Positions 14,388-23,469 are shown, counted from the first letter of the stretch. The stretch: DNA of 64,000 nt from Limosilactobacillus panis (GCF_019797825.1 NZ_CP081855.1:930001-994000); one strand, 5' to 3'. Notes: generated from the letters alone by a model not told the origin. Numbers and translations are program-made.

Positions 14388-14890
14388 TGCCTAGGTATCG
14401 AAGATGCAGACAGCCTGGCTGTCACGCGATGGTTAAGTACCCTAATCATTATTGCACTAAACACTTTGAGCATGAAGCAGAGTACCTAGCTAATAGACAA
14501 CGGTGGGCACGAGCACACGGCAAACAATACCAACGCAAGTACAATACAGTGACTAGGTATCGCAATGATACTAAGTCTAAGCAGTATAACTTCTATCGGA
14601 CAAGGCAATGGCAAGAGCTAAGGCAACGAACCTTAGACCGTGATCATTATATCTGTCAATACTGTGGACAACCTAACAGCAAAACTGTTGACCACATCGT
14701 GCCGATTGAATATGACTTATCACTAATGACAAACCTTGATAACTTAGCAGTCATCTGTCGCAAGTGTCACCGGCTTAAGACTGACTTTGAACATCAATAC
14801 TATGGCACAGGCATTGGTAATCACATCAAGAATGTAAATGAAGTGTTTGATGTCAATAAGATTGCAATACTAATGAATGGAGATAACTAA
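14387..14890 (+). CDS. HNH endonuclease of the DNA-packaging module
   Basis: A 167-aa HNH protein. The nuclease core lies at residues about 85-135: YICQYCGQ, then SKTVDHIVPI, NLAVICRKCH. Paired CxxC elements bind the structural zinc and the HNH residues are intact. An N-terminal Cys/His group (CRQPGCHAMVKYPNHYC) may bind a second zinc. HNH proteins encoded beside terminase genes are known to assist terminase cleavage at cos sites; a cos-like region lies 200 bases downstream. Confidence 0.9.
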   Translation: MPRYRRCRQPGCHAMVKYPNHYCTKHFEHEAEYLANRQRWARAHGKQYQRKYNTVTRYRNDTKSKQYNFYRTRQWQELRQRTLDRDHYICQYCGQPNSKTVDHIVPIEYDLSLMTNLDNLAVICRKCHRLKTDFEHQYYGTGIGNHIKNVNEVFDVNKIAILMNGDN

Positions 14891-15094
14891 ATGAAATCAT
14901 ATTATATTAGTTCGATTAATCTTTGGGTGCTTGGAGTTTACGGAGTTGTTAGCCAAGATACTAAGGAAAAGATTCGAACTGAATTTAAAAAGCAGGTCAG
15001 CACAGCAAAAGATGTCGTTGTGCTTGATGAATGGACTGCACCATTGACAGTTGTTGAATCATTGAAGAACAACAAAATTAGTTTGAAAAATTAA
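14891..15094 (+). CDS. Hypothetical phage protein, 67 aa
   Basis: A small alpha/beta-looking protein (YYISSINLWVLGVYGVV, then a Lys-rich helix and LDEWTAPLTVVESLK). It follows the HNH gene directly (stop TAA, next base A of ATG), with GGAGATAAC as ribosome site. No family recognised. Confidence 0.55.
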   Translation: MKSYYISSINLWVLGVYGVVSQDTKEKIRTEFKKQVSTAKDVVVLDEWTAPLTVVESLKNNKISLKN

Positions 15095-15239
15095 GCAGTC
15101 GAAATGAAACCATAAAAAATCATACCCCCGCCCCCTACCTCAGTGCGGAAAGAGCGCACACATTTCAATCGTCGTAAACGCGAGCAACGTTTTCAAAAAT
15201 TTTGCCATACCGGGGCTAAACACGAGCGAAAGGAGGCAT
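15095..15239 (+). other. Non-coding region, cos site candidate
   Basis: The only larger gap in the packaging module, between the HNH gene pair and the small terminase. It holds a C-rich block (CCCCCGCCCCC, 15125-15135) and an inverted repeat GTGCG-GAAAGAG-CGCAC at 15143-15159. HNH-dependent phages cut cos next to these genes. The cut position cannot be read from one integrated copy. Confidence 0.5.
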
Positions 15240-15242
15240 TTG

Positions 15243-15698
15243 ATGCCAAAACAAGTCTATTTCAAGCAAAACGACGGCCAATTACCGGCTAATCCTCCGG
15301 CTTATTTAGGCACGCTGGCCAAGTCTTGCTGGCGTAAAGTGGTTCCTTACCTGGAGTCAACAAGCCGTGTGGAAAGAATCGATACGGCACTGGTTGAACA
15401 ATATTGTACCGAGTACGAACTATACCGGATAGCATATGAAGATGTAGGCAAAAATGGCATTCAGAGCAAGCTTTTTAAGTCCGTGCAGAACTCAGCCGGT
15501 GAGGTAATCGGTAAAGACTTCACTGGGTTCCGACGTAACCCGGCTGTTTCAACGATGAACGATGCTTTGAAGCAACTGAAGGCAATTGGTTCGCAACTGG
15601 GTCTCTCACCTAAGGCGCGGCAGGAGCTCATGCAAATTGCCAGTCGAAAGAAAGAGAAGTCGGTTGCTGAGCAGCTTAAGGAAGCTGGTGTGGTATGA
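15243..15698 (+). CDS. Terminase small subunit, P27 family
   Basis: A 151-aa protein with the P27-type layout: N-terminal basic start, PPAYLGTLAKSCWRKVVPYL, IDTALVEQYCTEYELYR, a middle with NPAVSTMNDALKQLKAIG and the family's LGLSPKAR ending in a basic helix. It binds the packaging site and guides the large subunit. AAAGGAGG precedes the ATG at 15243; a TTG just upstream is less likely. Overlaps terL by 4 bases. Confidence 0.9.
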   Translation: MPKQVYFKQNDGQLPANPPAYLGTLAKSCWRKVVPYLESTSRVERIDTALVEQYCTEYELYRIAYEDVGKNGIQSKLFKSVQNSAGEVIGKDFTGFRRNPAVSTMNDALKQLKAIGSQLGLSPKARQELMQIASRKKEKSVAEQLKEAGVV

Positions 15699-17569
15699 TG
15701 ATTGATTTAACGCAAAGCCATGACGTTCTCGGTGCTTATCACAACATCGATTTTAGTGACGTTGAGAAGGAATACACTGACCCAGCAACTAAGTACGCCT
15801 TTGACGTGCTAAATGAAAGGGTGACGACTGGCTATCTTATGAAACTGGCTTGCTTCCGTCACCTGCGGGATTTACAGCGGATTAACTCCGATAAGTTTGA
15901 TTTTTACTATGACATGAACGAAGTTGATAAAATCCTAAAGTTCGCTGCTATCTGTCCGAACGTTGATACTGGTGAACCAACTGTGCTAATGCCTTGGCAA
16001 CAATTTATTTTTGGAATGCTCTTTGGCTGGCGTGATAATCTCGGCCTGAAACGGTTCACCCGAGTTATTTTATCGGTCGCCCGTGGTCAAGGGAAAACCT
16101 ACCTTATGGCAATTTACATGGTTTACTCGTTTTTGATTGAGTCGATGGGCCTATCTAACCAGGATTTTCTAGTTACAGCGGAAAATTATGATCAAACCGG
16201 GAAACTGTATGGCTATATCACCGATATGCTTAAAAAGATTTTTGATGAGCAACCGGTGTTTGCTAGGCTGGCCAAGGAAGACGACATTGTAATTCACGAA
16301 CATACTGGTGTATCAATGCGGAAGTTTAATAACAACTTGCGACCACTATCGTTTAACGCTGGTAAATATGATTCGTATCACTTCACGACAGCAATTTTTG
16401 ATGAAATTGGTAATATTCATAGTCGTGAAGGAACCAAGAAAATTGTTTCTGGTCAAATTAAGAAGCCTAATCATCAATACATTGAAATTTCTACTTCTTA
16501 TCCTGACCCCTCGGTGCCGTTCCACGATGACCAGAAAATTATTCAACAAGCGATGGAAAAAGACTTTAGCCGGGAAGCTGACCGGACGTTAGGCCTTATT
16601 TGGGCTCAGGATAGCCTAGACGAAACTTTTAAGGAAGATATGTGGGTTAAGTCGAATCCTTTACTGGACTTGCCTAGCCAGCGTGATGTGCTCTTAGACG
16701 GGCTTCGTGATAAACGGGACTCTGATATGTTGGCCGGTACAGTTAGCGATTTTCAAAACAAGAACCTGAACCTCTGGTTACAAGAAGCTACTAATAGCTA
16801 TTTGAAGTTGTCAGACATTGAACGGGCAATTATTCCGAGTTTTGATATTCGAGGTCGTGACGTTTATATCGGTTTTGACTACTCAATGTTCTCCGATAAC
16901 ACGGCTTTTGCTTTTGTTTATCCTTATCAGGACGAACACGGTGAACAGAAGTGGCATATTGAGCAGCATAGCTTTATTCCTTGGGAAAAGGCTGGGTCCA
17001 TTCAGGCAAAGGAAAAACAGGACGGGATTGACTACCGCCAGATGGTTAAGAAAGGCTTCTGCACGATTACCAGCCATCCCCAGGGGTTGATTAATGACGA
17101 CCAGGTATATGACTGGTTATTGACTTATGTGGAAGAAAACAACCTTCACGTTATTTTCTTTGGTTATGACGCGTGGGGTGCCACTAATGCCATCAAGCAA
17201 ATGGATATCAACACCGACTTCCCACTTGAAGCGATTCGTCAGCGGACCAGCGAGCTTAAGGACCCAACGAAGTTCTTGCAGAAGATATTCGTTGAAGGCA
17301 ACTGTAGCCGACTAGACGATAAGATCATGGAAAAGGCGTTGATCAACGCTGAAATTTACGAAGATAAGATCGGGATCCAAGTTGATAAGGCTAAGGCTAC
17401 GCTCAAGATTGATGTGGTCGATGCCATCATTGACGCCCTGTATCAAGGCATGTACCACTTTGAAGACTTCGGGATTGCTAACGATAAAAGTCAGCAAGTT
17501 GACCGGATGACGGCCGAGCAAGTTAAAAAGTGGTTTGAAAGTGAGGATAGTGGTTTACTTGATAACTAA
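15695..17569 (+). CDS. Terminase large subunit
   Basis: A 624-aa packaging motor. ATPase: Walker A ARGQGKT at residues 129-135 and Walker B TAIFDEIG near residue 235. The C-terminal RNase H-like nuclease starts with the Asp-bearing VYIGFDYSM near residue 392, with FFGYDAWG and an Asp in VVDAIIDALYQG further on. Length and motifs agree with the HK97/P27-associated terminases of lactobacillar siphophages. It fills the prohead using ATP and cuts the concatemer at cos with the HNH partner. Confidence 0.95.
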   Translation: MMIDLTQSHDVLGAYHNIDFSDVEKEYTDPATKYAFDVLNERVTTGYLMKLACFRHLRDLQRINSDKFDFYYDMNEVDKILKFAAICPNVDTGEPTVLMPWQQFIFGMLFGWRDNLGLKRFTRVILSVARGQGKTYLMAIYMVYSFLIESMGLSNQDFLVTAENYDQTGKLYGYITDMLKKIFDEQPVFARLAKEDDIVIHEHTGVSMRKFNNNLRPLSFNAGKYDSYHFTTAIFDEIGNIHSREGTKKIVSGQIKKPNHQYIEISTSYPDPSVPFHDDQKIIQQAMEKDFSREADRTLGLIWAQDSLDETFKEDMWVKSNPLLDLPSQRDVLLDGLRDKRDSDMLAGTVSDFQNKNLNLWLQEATNSYLKLSDIERAIIPSFDIRGRDVYIGFDYSMFSDNTAFAFVYPYQDEHGEQKWHIEQHSFIPWEKAGSIQAKEKQDGIDYRQMVKKGFCTITSHPQGLINDDQVYDWLLTYVEENNLHVIFFGYDAWGATNAIKQMDINTDFPLEAIRQRTSELKDPTKFLQKIFVEGNCSRLDDKIMEKALINAEIYEDKIGIQVDKAKATLKIDVVDAIIDALYQGMYHFEDFGIANDKSQQVDRMTAEQVKKWFESEDSGLLDN

Positions 17570-17741
17570 CATTTTTAAGTTTATATGGAAATACTTTGAC
17601 GTTATCTGCTTCCTAGCTGCAATCATCTTTGCGGTCTGGGGCTTTTTTCTTCTTAGTTTTATGGCTGGCATTTTTAGCATTGCTGTTGGTCTTATTGTGC
17701 TTGGTTTTCTAACCGAACGAATTGCGTCCACCCTTCAATAG
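17559..17741 (+). CDS. DUF1056-type small membrane protein
   Basis: About 60 aa with two hydrophobic helices (FIWKYFDVICFLAAIIFAVW and FMAGIFSIAVGLIVLGFL). Tiny membrane proteins of this type (DUF1056) regularly sit between terL and portal in Lactobacillus phages; function unknown. The start is uncertain: a TTG at 17559 inside terL is suggested, with GTGAGG upstream; a TTG at 17535 is possible. Confidence 0.6.
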   Translation: MITNIFKFIWKYFDVICFLAAIIFAVWGFFLLSFMAGIFSIAVGLIVLGFLTERIASTLQ

Positions 17742-17760
17742 CGAAAGGAGGTGAATGTAA

Positions 17761-18954
17761 TTGCCGTTATTTAACCAAAAAGTTAGCCCGGGGCTGACAA
17801 TCGCAGACGATACCGATATTTTGCACTTTCTCAACCCGGATGACAGTGACAAGTACGTTGACGCACGAACAGCGCTGAAGAATTCGGATATCTATTCAAT
17901 CATCTTTCAGCTAAGTGCTGACCTAGCCAATGGGAAGCTCAAAGCGGATGCACCACGTGCCCAGGGGATTCTTAATAATCCTACGCAGACAAGTAATGCG
18001 CATGCTTTCTGGCAGTCGATGTTTGCCCAACTGTTGCTGGGAGGTGAAGCCTTTGCCTACCGCTGGCGGAACCAAAATGGAACAGACATGACATGGGAGT
18101 ATCTGCGACCTTCGCAAGTTACTCCTTTTCTTTTGGAAGACGGTTCCGGATTGATCTATAACGTCACGTTCGATGAACCGGAAGTGGGTGTCATGGAAGC
18201 TATTCCGCAATCTGACATAATCCACATTCGACTGCTTAGTCAAAATGGTGGGAAGACTGGAATTAGTCCGCTGAGCGCCTTAGGTAACGAACTGCAGATT
18301 AAGGACCAGTCAAATAAGCTCACATTAAGCGCTCTGGGGCGTTCTATCCTTGCTCCGGGTATTTTATCGATCAAACATGGAGGATTGCTCAGTGACGAGG
18401 AGAAGGCGTCTCGTTCACGTAAATTTATGAAGCAGACATCAGACTCACAGAACGGACCAATCGTGTTGGATGACTTGGAAGACTACACGCCACTAGAGGT
18501 TAAATCCAACGTTGCCCAACTGCTTAATCAGGTTAGCTGGACAGGAGCACAAATTGCGAAGGTTTATGGCGTGTCTGACAGCATTATCAACGGTCAAGGT
18601 GACCAGCAATCGTCTATTCAGATGATGGGTAATGCTTACGTCAAGTCGCTGTCACGGTTCGCTAAACCAATTGTGTCAGAACTGAACGATAAGCTGAACG
18701 CTAATATTACTTTGGACCTGCGTCCGGCTGTTGATCCGCTTGGTGATGACTACGCTAACACACTATCAACGCTACAAAAGAATGGCACACTTGGTGCTAA
18801 CCAAACTACATGGATTTTACAACAGGCCAATTACTTGCCTGATGAAATGCCGGACAAAGAAAAGCCAACTACACAAGTACAACCTGTGCAAGTGGTTTCT
18901 GGTGATGATGATTCAGCGAAGGGAGGTGAGAACGATGACCCAGATCAAGATTAA
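17761..18954 (+). CDS. Portal protein, HK97 family
   Basis: A 397-aa portal: N-terminal ARTALKNSDIYSIIFQLSAD, WQSMFAQLLLGGEAFAYRWR, the HIRLLSQNGGKTGISPL motif and a C-terminal GQGDQQSSIQMMGNAYVKSL typical of HK97-type portals. It forms the dodecameric gate through which DNA enters and leaves. TTG start behind AAAGGAGGTG. The acidic C-terminal tail overlaps the protease gene by 20 bases. Confidence 0.95.
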   Translation: MPLFNQKVSPGLTIADDTDILHFLNPDDSDKYVDARTALKNSDIYSIIFQLSADLANGKLKADAPRAQGILNNPTQTSNAHAFWQSMFAQLLLGGEAFAYRWRNQNGTDMTWEYLRPSQVTPFLLEDGSGLIYNVTFDEPEVGVMEAIPQSDIIHIRLLSQNGGKTGISPLSALGNELQIKDQSNKLTLSALGRSILAPGILSIKHGGLLSDEEKASRSRKFMKQTSDSQNGPIVLDDLEDYTPLEVKSNVAQLLNQVSWTGAQIAKVYGVSDSIINGQGDQQSSIQMMGNAYVKSLSRFAKPIVSELNDKLNANITLDLRPAVDPLGDDYANTLSTLQKNGTLGANQTTWILQQANYLPDEMPDKEKPTTQVQPVQVVSGDDDSAKGGENDDPDQD

Positions 18955-19654
18955 GGGTGCTGTTGTTAGCAATGATGACGCTGAAATTTACGACTGGTTA
19001 GGGTATGACAACGTTAGCCCTAACGCCGTTGAAGATGCGTTAAACAATAGCGATGGCGATGTGGAAGTTGATATTGCCAGTGGTGGTGGTAGTGTTTTTG
19101 CTGCTTCTGAAATCTATACCATGTTAAAGGCTTACTCTGGCAAGGTTGTGGTTAATATTCAGGGGCTTGCTGCTTCTGCTGCCTCTGTAATCGCAATGGC
19201 CGGTGATGAAATTAATATGTCACCAACTTCTCAAATGATGATTCATAAGGCTTCAACTGTATCAGCAGGCAATGCCGATGATTTCGCTCACGACTCTAAG
19301 ATGTTAGATGTTACCGATCAATCAATTGTTAATGCTTATGCAGCAAAGACAGGGATGGATCGTGATGACATCTTGCAATTAATGTCGAACGAAACCTGGA
19401 TGACTGCTCAAGACGCCGTTGATAAAGGTTTTGCTGATAATATTTCAACTGGTGCTAAGCAACCACAACTTATTAATGCGGTTGGTACACCAGTCATTAG
19501 CAACAATGCAATTAGTAAGATTAAAACGCTTTTGGCTAAGTCACGAAGTGATAAGCCGGAAAACAAGGCTGAAAAGCCTGTTAATACTGAAGAAAAGTCA
19601 ACTCCTAGTCTGCGTGACCAGAAGCTGGCTATTTTATTTGGAAAGAAGGAATAA
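18935..19654 (+). CDS. ClpP-like prohead protease
   Basis: A 239-aa S14/ClpP-type maturation protease: VDIASGGGSVFAASEIYTML, the Ser-bearing GLAASAASVIAMAG, and MMIHKAST with the catalytic His. It should cleave the N-terminal delta region of the capsid protein during head assembly. ATG at 18935 (GGGAGGTGAG before it) lies inside the end of the portal gene. The Lys/Glu/Pro-rich C-terminal tail may be removed during maturation. Confidence 0.93.
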   Translation: MTQIKIKGAVVSNDDAEIYDWLGYDNVSPNAVEDALNNSDGDVEVDIASGGGSVFAASEIYTMLKAYSGKVVVNIQGLAASAASVIAMAGDEINMSPTSQMMIHKASTVSAGNADDFAHDSKMLDVTDQSIVNAYAAKTGMDRDDILQLMSNETWMTAQDAVDKGFADNISTGAKQPQLINAVGTPVISNNAISKIKTLLAKSRSDKPENKAEKPVNTEEKSTPSLRDQKLAILFGKKE

Positions 19655-19659
19655 TCACT

Positions 19660-20841
19660 ATGGATATCAATAAGATCAATGATGCCTGGATTGCCGCTGG
19701 TCAAAAGGTGGCTGATCTGGACAACAAGCTCGCCATTCAAACAATTAGTGACGACTTTGAACCTAATGACGAATTCAAGGCCCTCAAGGAGCAACGTGAC
19801 AACGCTAAGATTCAACGCGACACCTTAAAGGAACAATTGGACGAAGCACGGGCCAACGAAGTTTACCGTATGAAGGACGAAGACAAGAAGCCTCTGAACG
19901 ACAAGCAACTCGACCTTAAGGACAAGTTCGTACGGGACTTCAAGGACATGGTTACTACTGGTAAGACCGATGCTGGTAACGCTGGTTTAACCATTCCAGA
20001 CGACATTCAAACTACCATTCACACTTTGGTCCGTCAGTATGCTTCACTGCAGAACCTGGTCAACGTTGAACGGGTTACTACACCTACTGGCTCTCGGGTA
20101 TACGAAAAGTTCTCTGAAATCAAGCCTCTGGCTAACCTTGACGATGAAACTGCCAAGATCGGTGACAACGATGATCCAGAACTGACGACTATCAAGTACC
20201 TGATTCACCGGTACGCTGGTATCACCACCGTTACTAACACTCTGCTGAAGGACACTGCAGAAAATATCCTGTCATGGCTGTCCACTTGGATTGCTCGCAA
20301 GGTTGTCGTAACCCGGAACCAAGAAATCCTGAAGGTTCTGGACACTGCTTCTAAGAAGCCAACTATCGCTAACTTCGACGACATCAAAGACCTGCAACTT
20401 AACACCCTTGACCCTGCAATCATCGCAACTTCAAGCTTCGTGACTAACCAGTCTGGCTTCGCTGTTCTGGCTAAGGTTAAGGACGCTCAAGGCCGTTACA
20501 TGATCCAGCGTGATGTTACTAACCCAGAACAATATCGGATCGGTGGCAAGCCTGTAATGGTTGTTGCTGACCGCTGGTTACCTGATGTATCTGGTGCTCA
20601 CCCACTTTACTACGGTGACTTCAAGCAAGCCGTAACCCTGTTTGATCGTGAAAACATGTCACTGCTGTCTACTAACATCGGTGGCGGTGCCTTTGAAAGC
20701 GATGAAACTAAGATTCGTGTTATCGACCGGTTCGATGTAGAACAAGTTGACGGTGACGCTTACGCTGTAGCTTCATTCAAGGCTGTTGAAAACCAACAGG
20801 CTACTACTCCAGAAACTTCTGGCGCAACCACAACTAAGTAA
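19660..20841 (+). CDS. Major capsid protein, HK97 fold
   Basis: 393 aa. Residues about 1-85 are a charged coiled-coil scaffold (delta) domain (EQRDNAKIQRDTLKEQLDEA); the capsid domain begins near residue 100 (GNAGLTIPDDIQTTIHTLVR) and continues through VTTPTGSRVYEKF and ADRWLPDVSGAHPLYYGDF. Codon use is richer in C-ending codons than neighbouring phage genes, as usual for a very highly expressed protein. Cleavage by the upstream ClpP-like protease is expected near residues 90-105. Confidence 0.95.
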   Translation: MDINKINDAWIAAGQKVADLDNKLAIQTISDDFEPNDEFKALKEQRDNAKIQRDTLKEQLDEARANEVYRMKDEDKKPLNDKQLDLKDKFVRDFKDMVTTGKTDAGNAGLTIPDDIQTTIHTLVRQYASLQNLVNVERVTTPTGSRVYEKFSEIKPLANLDDETAKIGDNDDPELTTIKYLIHRYAGITTVTNTLLKDTAENILSWLSTWIARKVVVTRNQEILKVLDTASKKPTIANFDDIKDLQLNTLDPAIIATSSFVTNQSGFAVLAKVKDAQGRYMIQRDVTNPEQYRIGGKPVMVVADRWLPDVSGAHPLYYGDFKQAVTLFDRENMSLLSTNIGGGAFESDETKIRVIDRFDVEQVDGDAYAVASFKAVENQQATTPETSGATTTK

Positions 20842-20855
20842 CGAGGTGACTGACT

Positions 20856-21209
20856 ATGAGCGGTGAACAACAACTAGACCCACTAGTACCACGAGTTCGT
20901 GACATGCTTTATCTCGATGATGATAGTGATGATCAGCTCCTTGACTCCTATATCAAAGCCGCTCAAGCCTTTGTTCATAACGCTGTTGGCGAGGACGTGA
21001 ACGGCTTTTATAGTGATGCCAACGTTTCTTCACTGGTCACACTAGCGGTCATGTCTCTAGCTGGTACTTATTACCAAAACCGACTAGCTTTGTCAGACGT
21101 GCAAGCTTACCAAGTGGACTTAACAATGAATAGCATCATTGGTCAGCTGCGTGGCTTGCGTGATACTTTTGCTGAAAAGGAAGTGGGTGACGGTAGTGGC
21201 AAGAACTAA
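20856..21209 (+). CDS. Head-tail connector (gp6-like)
   Basis: A 117-aa adaptor protein: VPRVRDMLYLDDDSDDQLLDSYIKAAQAFV is the typical start of gp6/gp15-like connectors, followed by a helical body (LVTLAVMSLAGTYYQNR). It joins the portal to the tail-side proteins. The next gene begins within its last codons. Confidence 0.85.
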   Translation: MSGEQQLDPLVPRVRDMLYLDDDSDDQLLDSYIKAAQAFVHNAVGEDVNGFYSDANVSSLVTLAVMSLAGTYYQNRLALSDVQAYQVDLTMNSIIGQLRGLRDTFAEKEVGDGSGKN

Positions 21210-21573
21210 CTATCGCTATCCGCTGTATCGGATGCGTCACAAGGCCCAGTTTGGTTCAATCAAGAGTCACCAAAACAAGATGGGCGTCAATGTGATGGGG
21301 TTCGTTGATGAATTTACTTTGCATTATGCAAAGATTAACCTCACACTCTCTCAACGCTATGGTGTCGCTGGTTCAACACTTGAGCATTCAACAGTGATTG
21401 CCATTCGGCACAACCCGAAGGTCAAGGAACCGATGCTTGTCAAATTAGCTGATGGGGTGACTTACTCAATCACCAATATTTCGGCTAACCAGGATGACTA
21501 TATTTCCTATGACTTGCTGACACTTACTAAGTACACGCAAGGTGGAGGTGGCGCTAATGGCCGACGGAGTTGA
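21187..21573 (+). CDS. Head closure protein (SPP1 gp16-like)
   Basis: About 128 aa, a beta-rich head-tail joining protein: basic start (TNYRYPLYRMRHKAQFGSI), then FTLHYAKINLTLSQRYGVAG and ISANQDDYISYDLLTL. It occupies the usual place between connector and tail-completion genes. GTG start at 21187 chosen for the AAAAGGAA upstream; GTG at 21196 is possible. Confidence 0.75.
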   Translation: MTVVARTNYRYPLYRMRHKAQFGSIKSHQNKMGVNVMGFVDEFTLHYAKINLTLSQRYGVAGSTLEHSTVIAIRHNPKVKEPMLVKLADGVTYSITNISANQDDYISYDLLTLTKYTQGGGGANGRRS

Positions 21574-21991
21574 AATGGATGATTTTCTCCAGCAATGGCT
21601 GAAGAAGGTTAAAAGTATCAGTACTGACCTAACGCCGAAAGAACAGGAAAAGATTACTGCCGCCGGCGCTGAAGTATTTAAAGACAAATTACAACAAACT
21701 ACCCGTGAGAAGCACTATTCCAACCACGATGATAAAGTTTACGGCCATGCGGCCGATAACATCGACATGATGAAGTCTGACGTGGACGGTGACCATAACG
21801 GAGTTAGCACCGTTGGTTGGAATAATCGGTATCATGCGATGAACATGATGCGCTTAAATGACGGGTACAAAGGCTATACGGCCGATCACTTTGTTACAAA
21901 CCTGGTACAGGATAACAGCACTTCCACTGCTGTTTTGCAGGCAGAAAGTGAAGCTTATCAGAAGTTGCTAAATGAAAAGGATGATGACTAG
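21557..21991 (+). CDS. HK97 gp10-like tail completion protein
   Basis: 144 aa: DFLQQWLKKVKSI, TAAGAEVFKDKLQQTTREKH and TVGWNNRYHAMNMMRLNDG match the gp10 tail-component family. It probably sits at the head-tail interface. ATG at 21557 follows GGTGGAGGTGG; its stop overlaps the next GTG start. Confidence 0.8.
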   Translation: MADGVEMDDFLQQWLKKVKSISTDLTPKEQEKITAAGAEVFKDKLQQTTREKHYSNHDDKVYGHAADNIDMMKSDVDGDHNGVSTVGWNNRYHAMNMMRLNDGYKGYTADHFVTNLVQDNSTSTAVLQAESEAYQKLLNEKDDD

Positions 21992-22365
21992 TGCTCGCTG
22001 TTTTACGTGCGCAGAAGCTTATGCAAGGCATGAAAGACAGCCCGCTTGATGCGGTGTACACTAGCAACCTTCCTGCTGAAGAGGTTGATGATACGTCACG
22101 CACTGTAGCACTGATCACTGACGTACGGGCAGACTTAGCATTGCCTGGCAATGGAGACTTTCATGCTCAAGATAAGCAAGTTGAAGTGCAAATATACTAC
22201 AAACTCGATGGGGACGACCCTGACGAGTTTGAGACGAAATTAAAGCATCTCTTCATCCAAAACGGATGGGTGATGATTGACAATCGTGGCCACACTGTTG
22301 ATCCTAATACTCAGCAGTTAACGGCTACTTTTTATTTTGATTATTTTGAAATTGAGACTGCTTAG
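21991..22365 (+). CDS. Tail terminator, DUF806 family
   Basis: 124 aa starting at a GTG that shares a base with the previous stop. VDDTSRTVALITDVRADL, KQVEVQIYYKLDG and TQQLTATFYFDYF follow the DUF806 pattern seen before the major tail protein in Lactobacillus and Streptococcus phages. It likely caps the growing tail tube. Confidence 0.8.
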   Translation: MLAVLRAQKLMQGMKDSPLDAVYTSNLPAEEVDDTSRTVALITDVRADLALPGNGDFHAQDKQVEVQIYYKLDGDDPDEFETKLKHLFIQNGWVMIDNRGHTVDPNTQQLTATFYFDYFEIETA

Positions 22366-22402
22366 TGGTCTCTTTTTGGTTTTAAAAGAAAGAAGGATTT
22401 AC

Positions 22403-23029
22403 ATGCTACTTCACGGTATTAAAAAGGCCTGGGTTGCTTTGAAGTCACAAGACGGTAAGAACTTGCTGACTGGTGACGACGGCCTATCTCAAAACGGTAT
22501 CTATGAACTGGACCACAACGTTTTAGGTGTAGCTAGTGCCGAAATCAAGGGGCTTGATGGTTCAAAGCTTGAAAAGGTTGCTGGTAACAACATCGTACAA
22601 TTCTCATACGCTGACCCACTGAACCCACAAGTTACCATCTCTATTAACAGTTTGCCGCTTGATATTTTGGCCAAGCTGGTTGGGATGGAAAAACAAGGGG
22701 CTGGTTGGCAAATGGCTGATACTAAGCCGATCGGTGCTTTTATTGTTCAGGCACCTTCTATGACTACTAACGACTCTGTTTACTTTGCCTTCCCATCGGG
22801 TAACTTTTTGATGGGTGATAAGAAGCTCGATACGGATACGGACTCCAAGAAGACGCCTGTTACTGATCAAATGACTTTCGCGGCTATTGATGACCCGAAT
22901 ATCAATGATTTGTATCGGATGTACTCTACTCAAGACGCTGACTGGAAGTCTGAGGATGATATGTTCAAGGAATTGTTCCCTAACTATACTGCTTCTTCGA
23001 CTGCGCCTACTAGCAACCCCGCTTCTTAA
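22403..23029 (+). CDS. Major tail tube protein
   Basis: 208 aa. The start LLHGIKKAWVALKSQDGKNL, the block GVASAEIKGLDGSKLEKVAG and the following FSYADPLNPQVTISINSLP match phi13-type major tail proteins. It polymerises into the tube of the long tail. ATG at 22403 behind AGAAAGAAGG. The C-terminus is a Ser/Thr/Pro linker that ends in the second unit of a 30-bp tandem repeat; many relatives continue into an immunoglobulin-like domain, absent here. Confidence 0.88.
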   Translation: MLLHGIKKAWVALKSQDGKNLLTGDDGLSQNGIYELDHNVLGVASAEIKGLDGSKLEKVAGNNIVQFSYADPLNPQVTISINSLPLDILAKLVGMEKQGAGWQMADTKPIGAFIVQAPSMTTNDSVYFAFPSGNFLMGDKKLDTDTDSKKTPVTDQMTFAAIDDPNINDLYRMYSTQDADWKSEDDMFKELFPNYTASSTAPTSNPAS

Positions 23030-23050
23030 ACTACGCCTACTAGCAACTCC
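22991..23050 (+). repeat. 30-bp tandem duplication at the tail-tube stop
   Basis: Two 30-bp units, 22991-23020 and 23021-23050, differ at four positions. Unit 1 encodes ASSTAPTSNP; in unit 2 the third codon TCG has become TAA, the present stop. A TGA follows directly after unit 2 in the same frame. Confidence 0.85.
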
Positions 23051-23124
23051 TGAAGTCATTAGAGTCAATTAGTCGCCATCGAAATACACAGTACGTAAGG
23101 GCGGCTTTTAGAAAGGATTAGTCT

Positions 23125-23469
23125 ATGAAAATTTATGTAAAGCTTTTTGATAAGGAATTTGATGTTAAGGCAAGTAACAAGGCTGCGCGGAGTGCATTAA
23201 AGATGCAGCTTGAATTTGCCAAGATGAATAACACGGCTGATAAAGACGCTACTGACGTTTTTAGCACGCAGATTGCTGTCATTGATGAAGCCGAGTCTTT
23301 CATGAAGAACATCTTGAAGCTTACTAAGAAGCAGGCCGAATCCCTTGACGACATGGACTTTCAAGAAACCATGTCGGCCGTTGGTTATATCTGCGACCGG
23401 ATGATGGGAATGAGCGATGAACAAATCAAAGCTGATACGGAAAAGGTACGTGAAGACCCAAAAAAGTAA
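23125..23469 (+). CDS. Tail assembly chaperone (gpG-like)
   Basis: 114 aa: VKLFDKEFDVKASNKAARSA, then a helical body ending VREDPKK. Placed between the tail tube and tape measure, it is the short product of the G/GT pair that coats the tape measure during assembly. The gene ends at the slippery heptamer A AAA AAG directly before its TAA, so part of the ribosomes should shift by -1 into the T frame. Confidence 0.85.
   Translation: MKIYVKLFDKEFDVKASNKAARSALKMQLEFAKMNNTADKDATDVFSTQIAVIDEAESFMKNILKLTKKQAESLDDMDFQETMSAVGYICDRMMGMSDEQIKADTEKVREDPKK
23460..23466 (+). other. Programmed -1 frameshift site
   Basis: A AAA AAG in the zero frame (CCA AAA AAG TAA) is a canonical -1 slippery heptamer, the same as the E. 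coli dnaX site. Slippage avoids the TAA and joins the 114-aa G part to a 77-aa open frame ending at 23699. I see no obvious strong stem just downstream. Confidence 0.85.
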
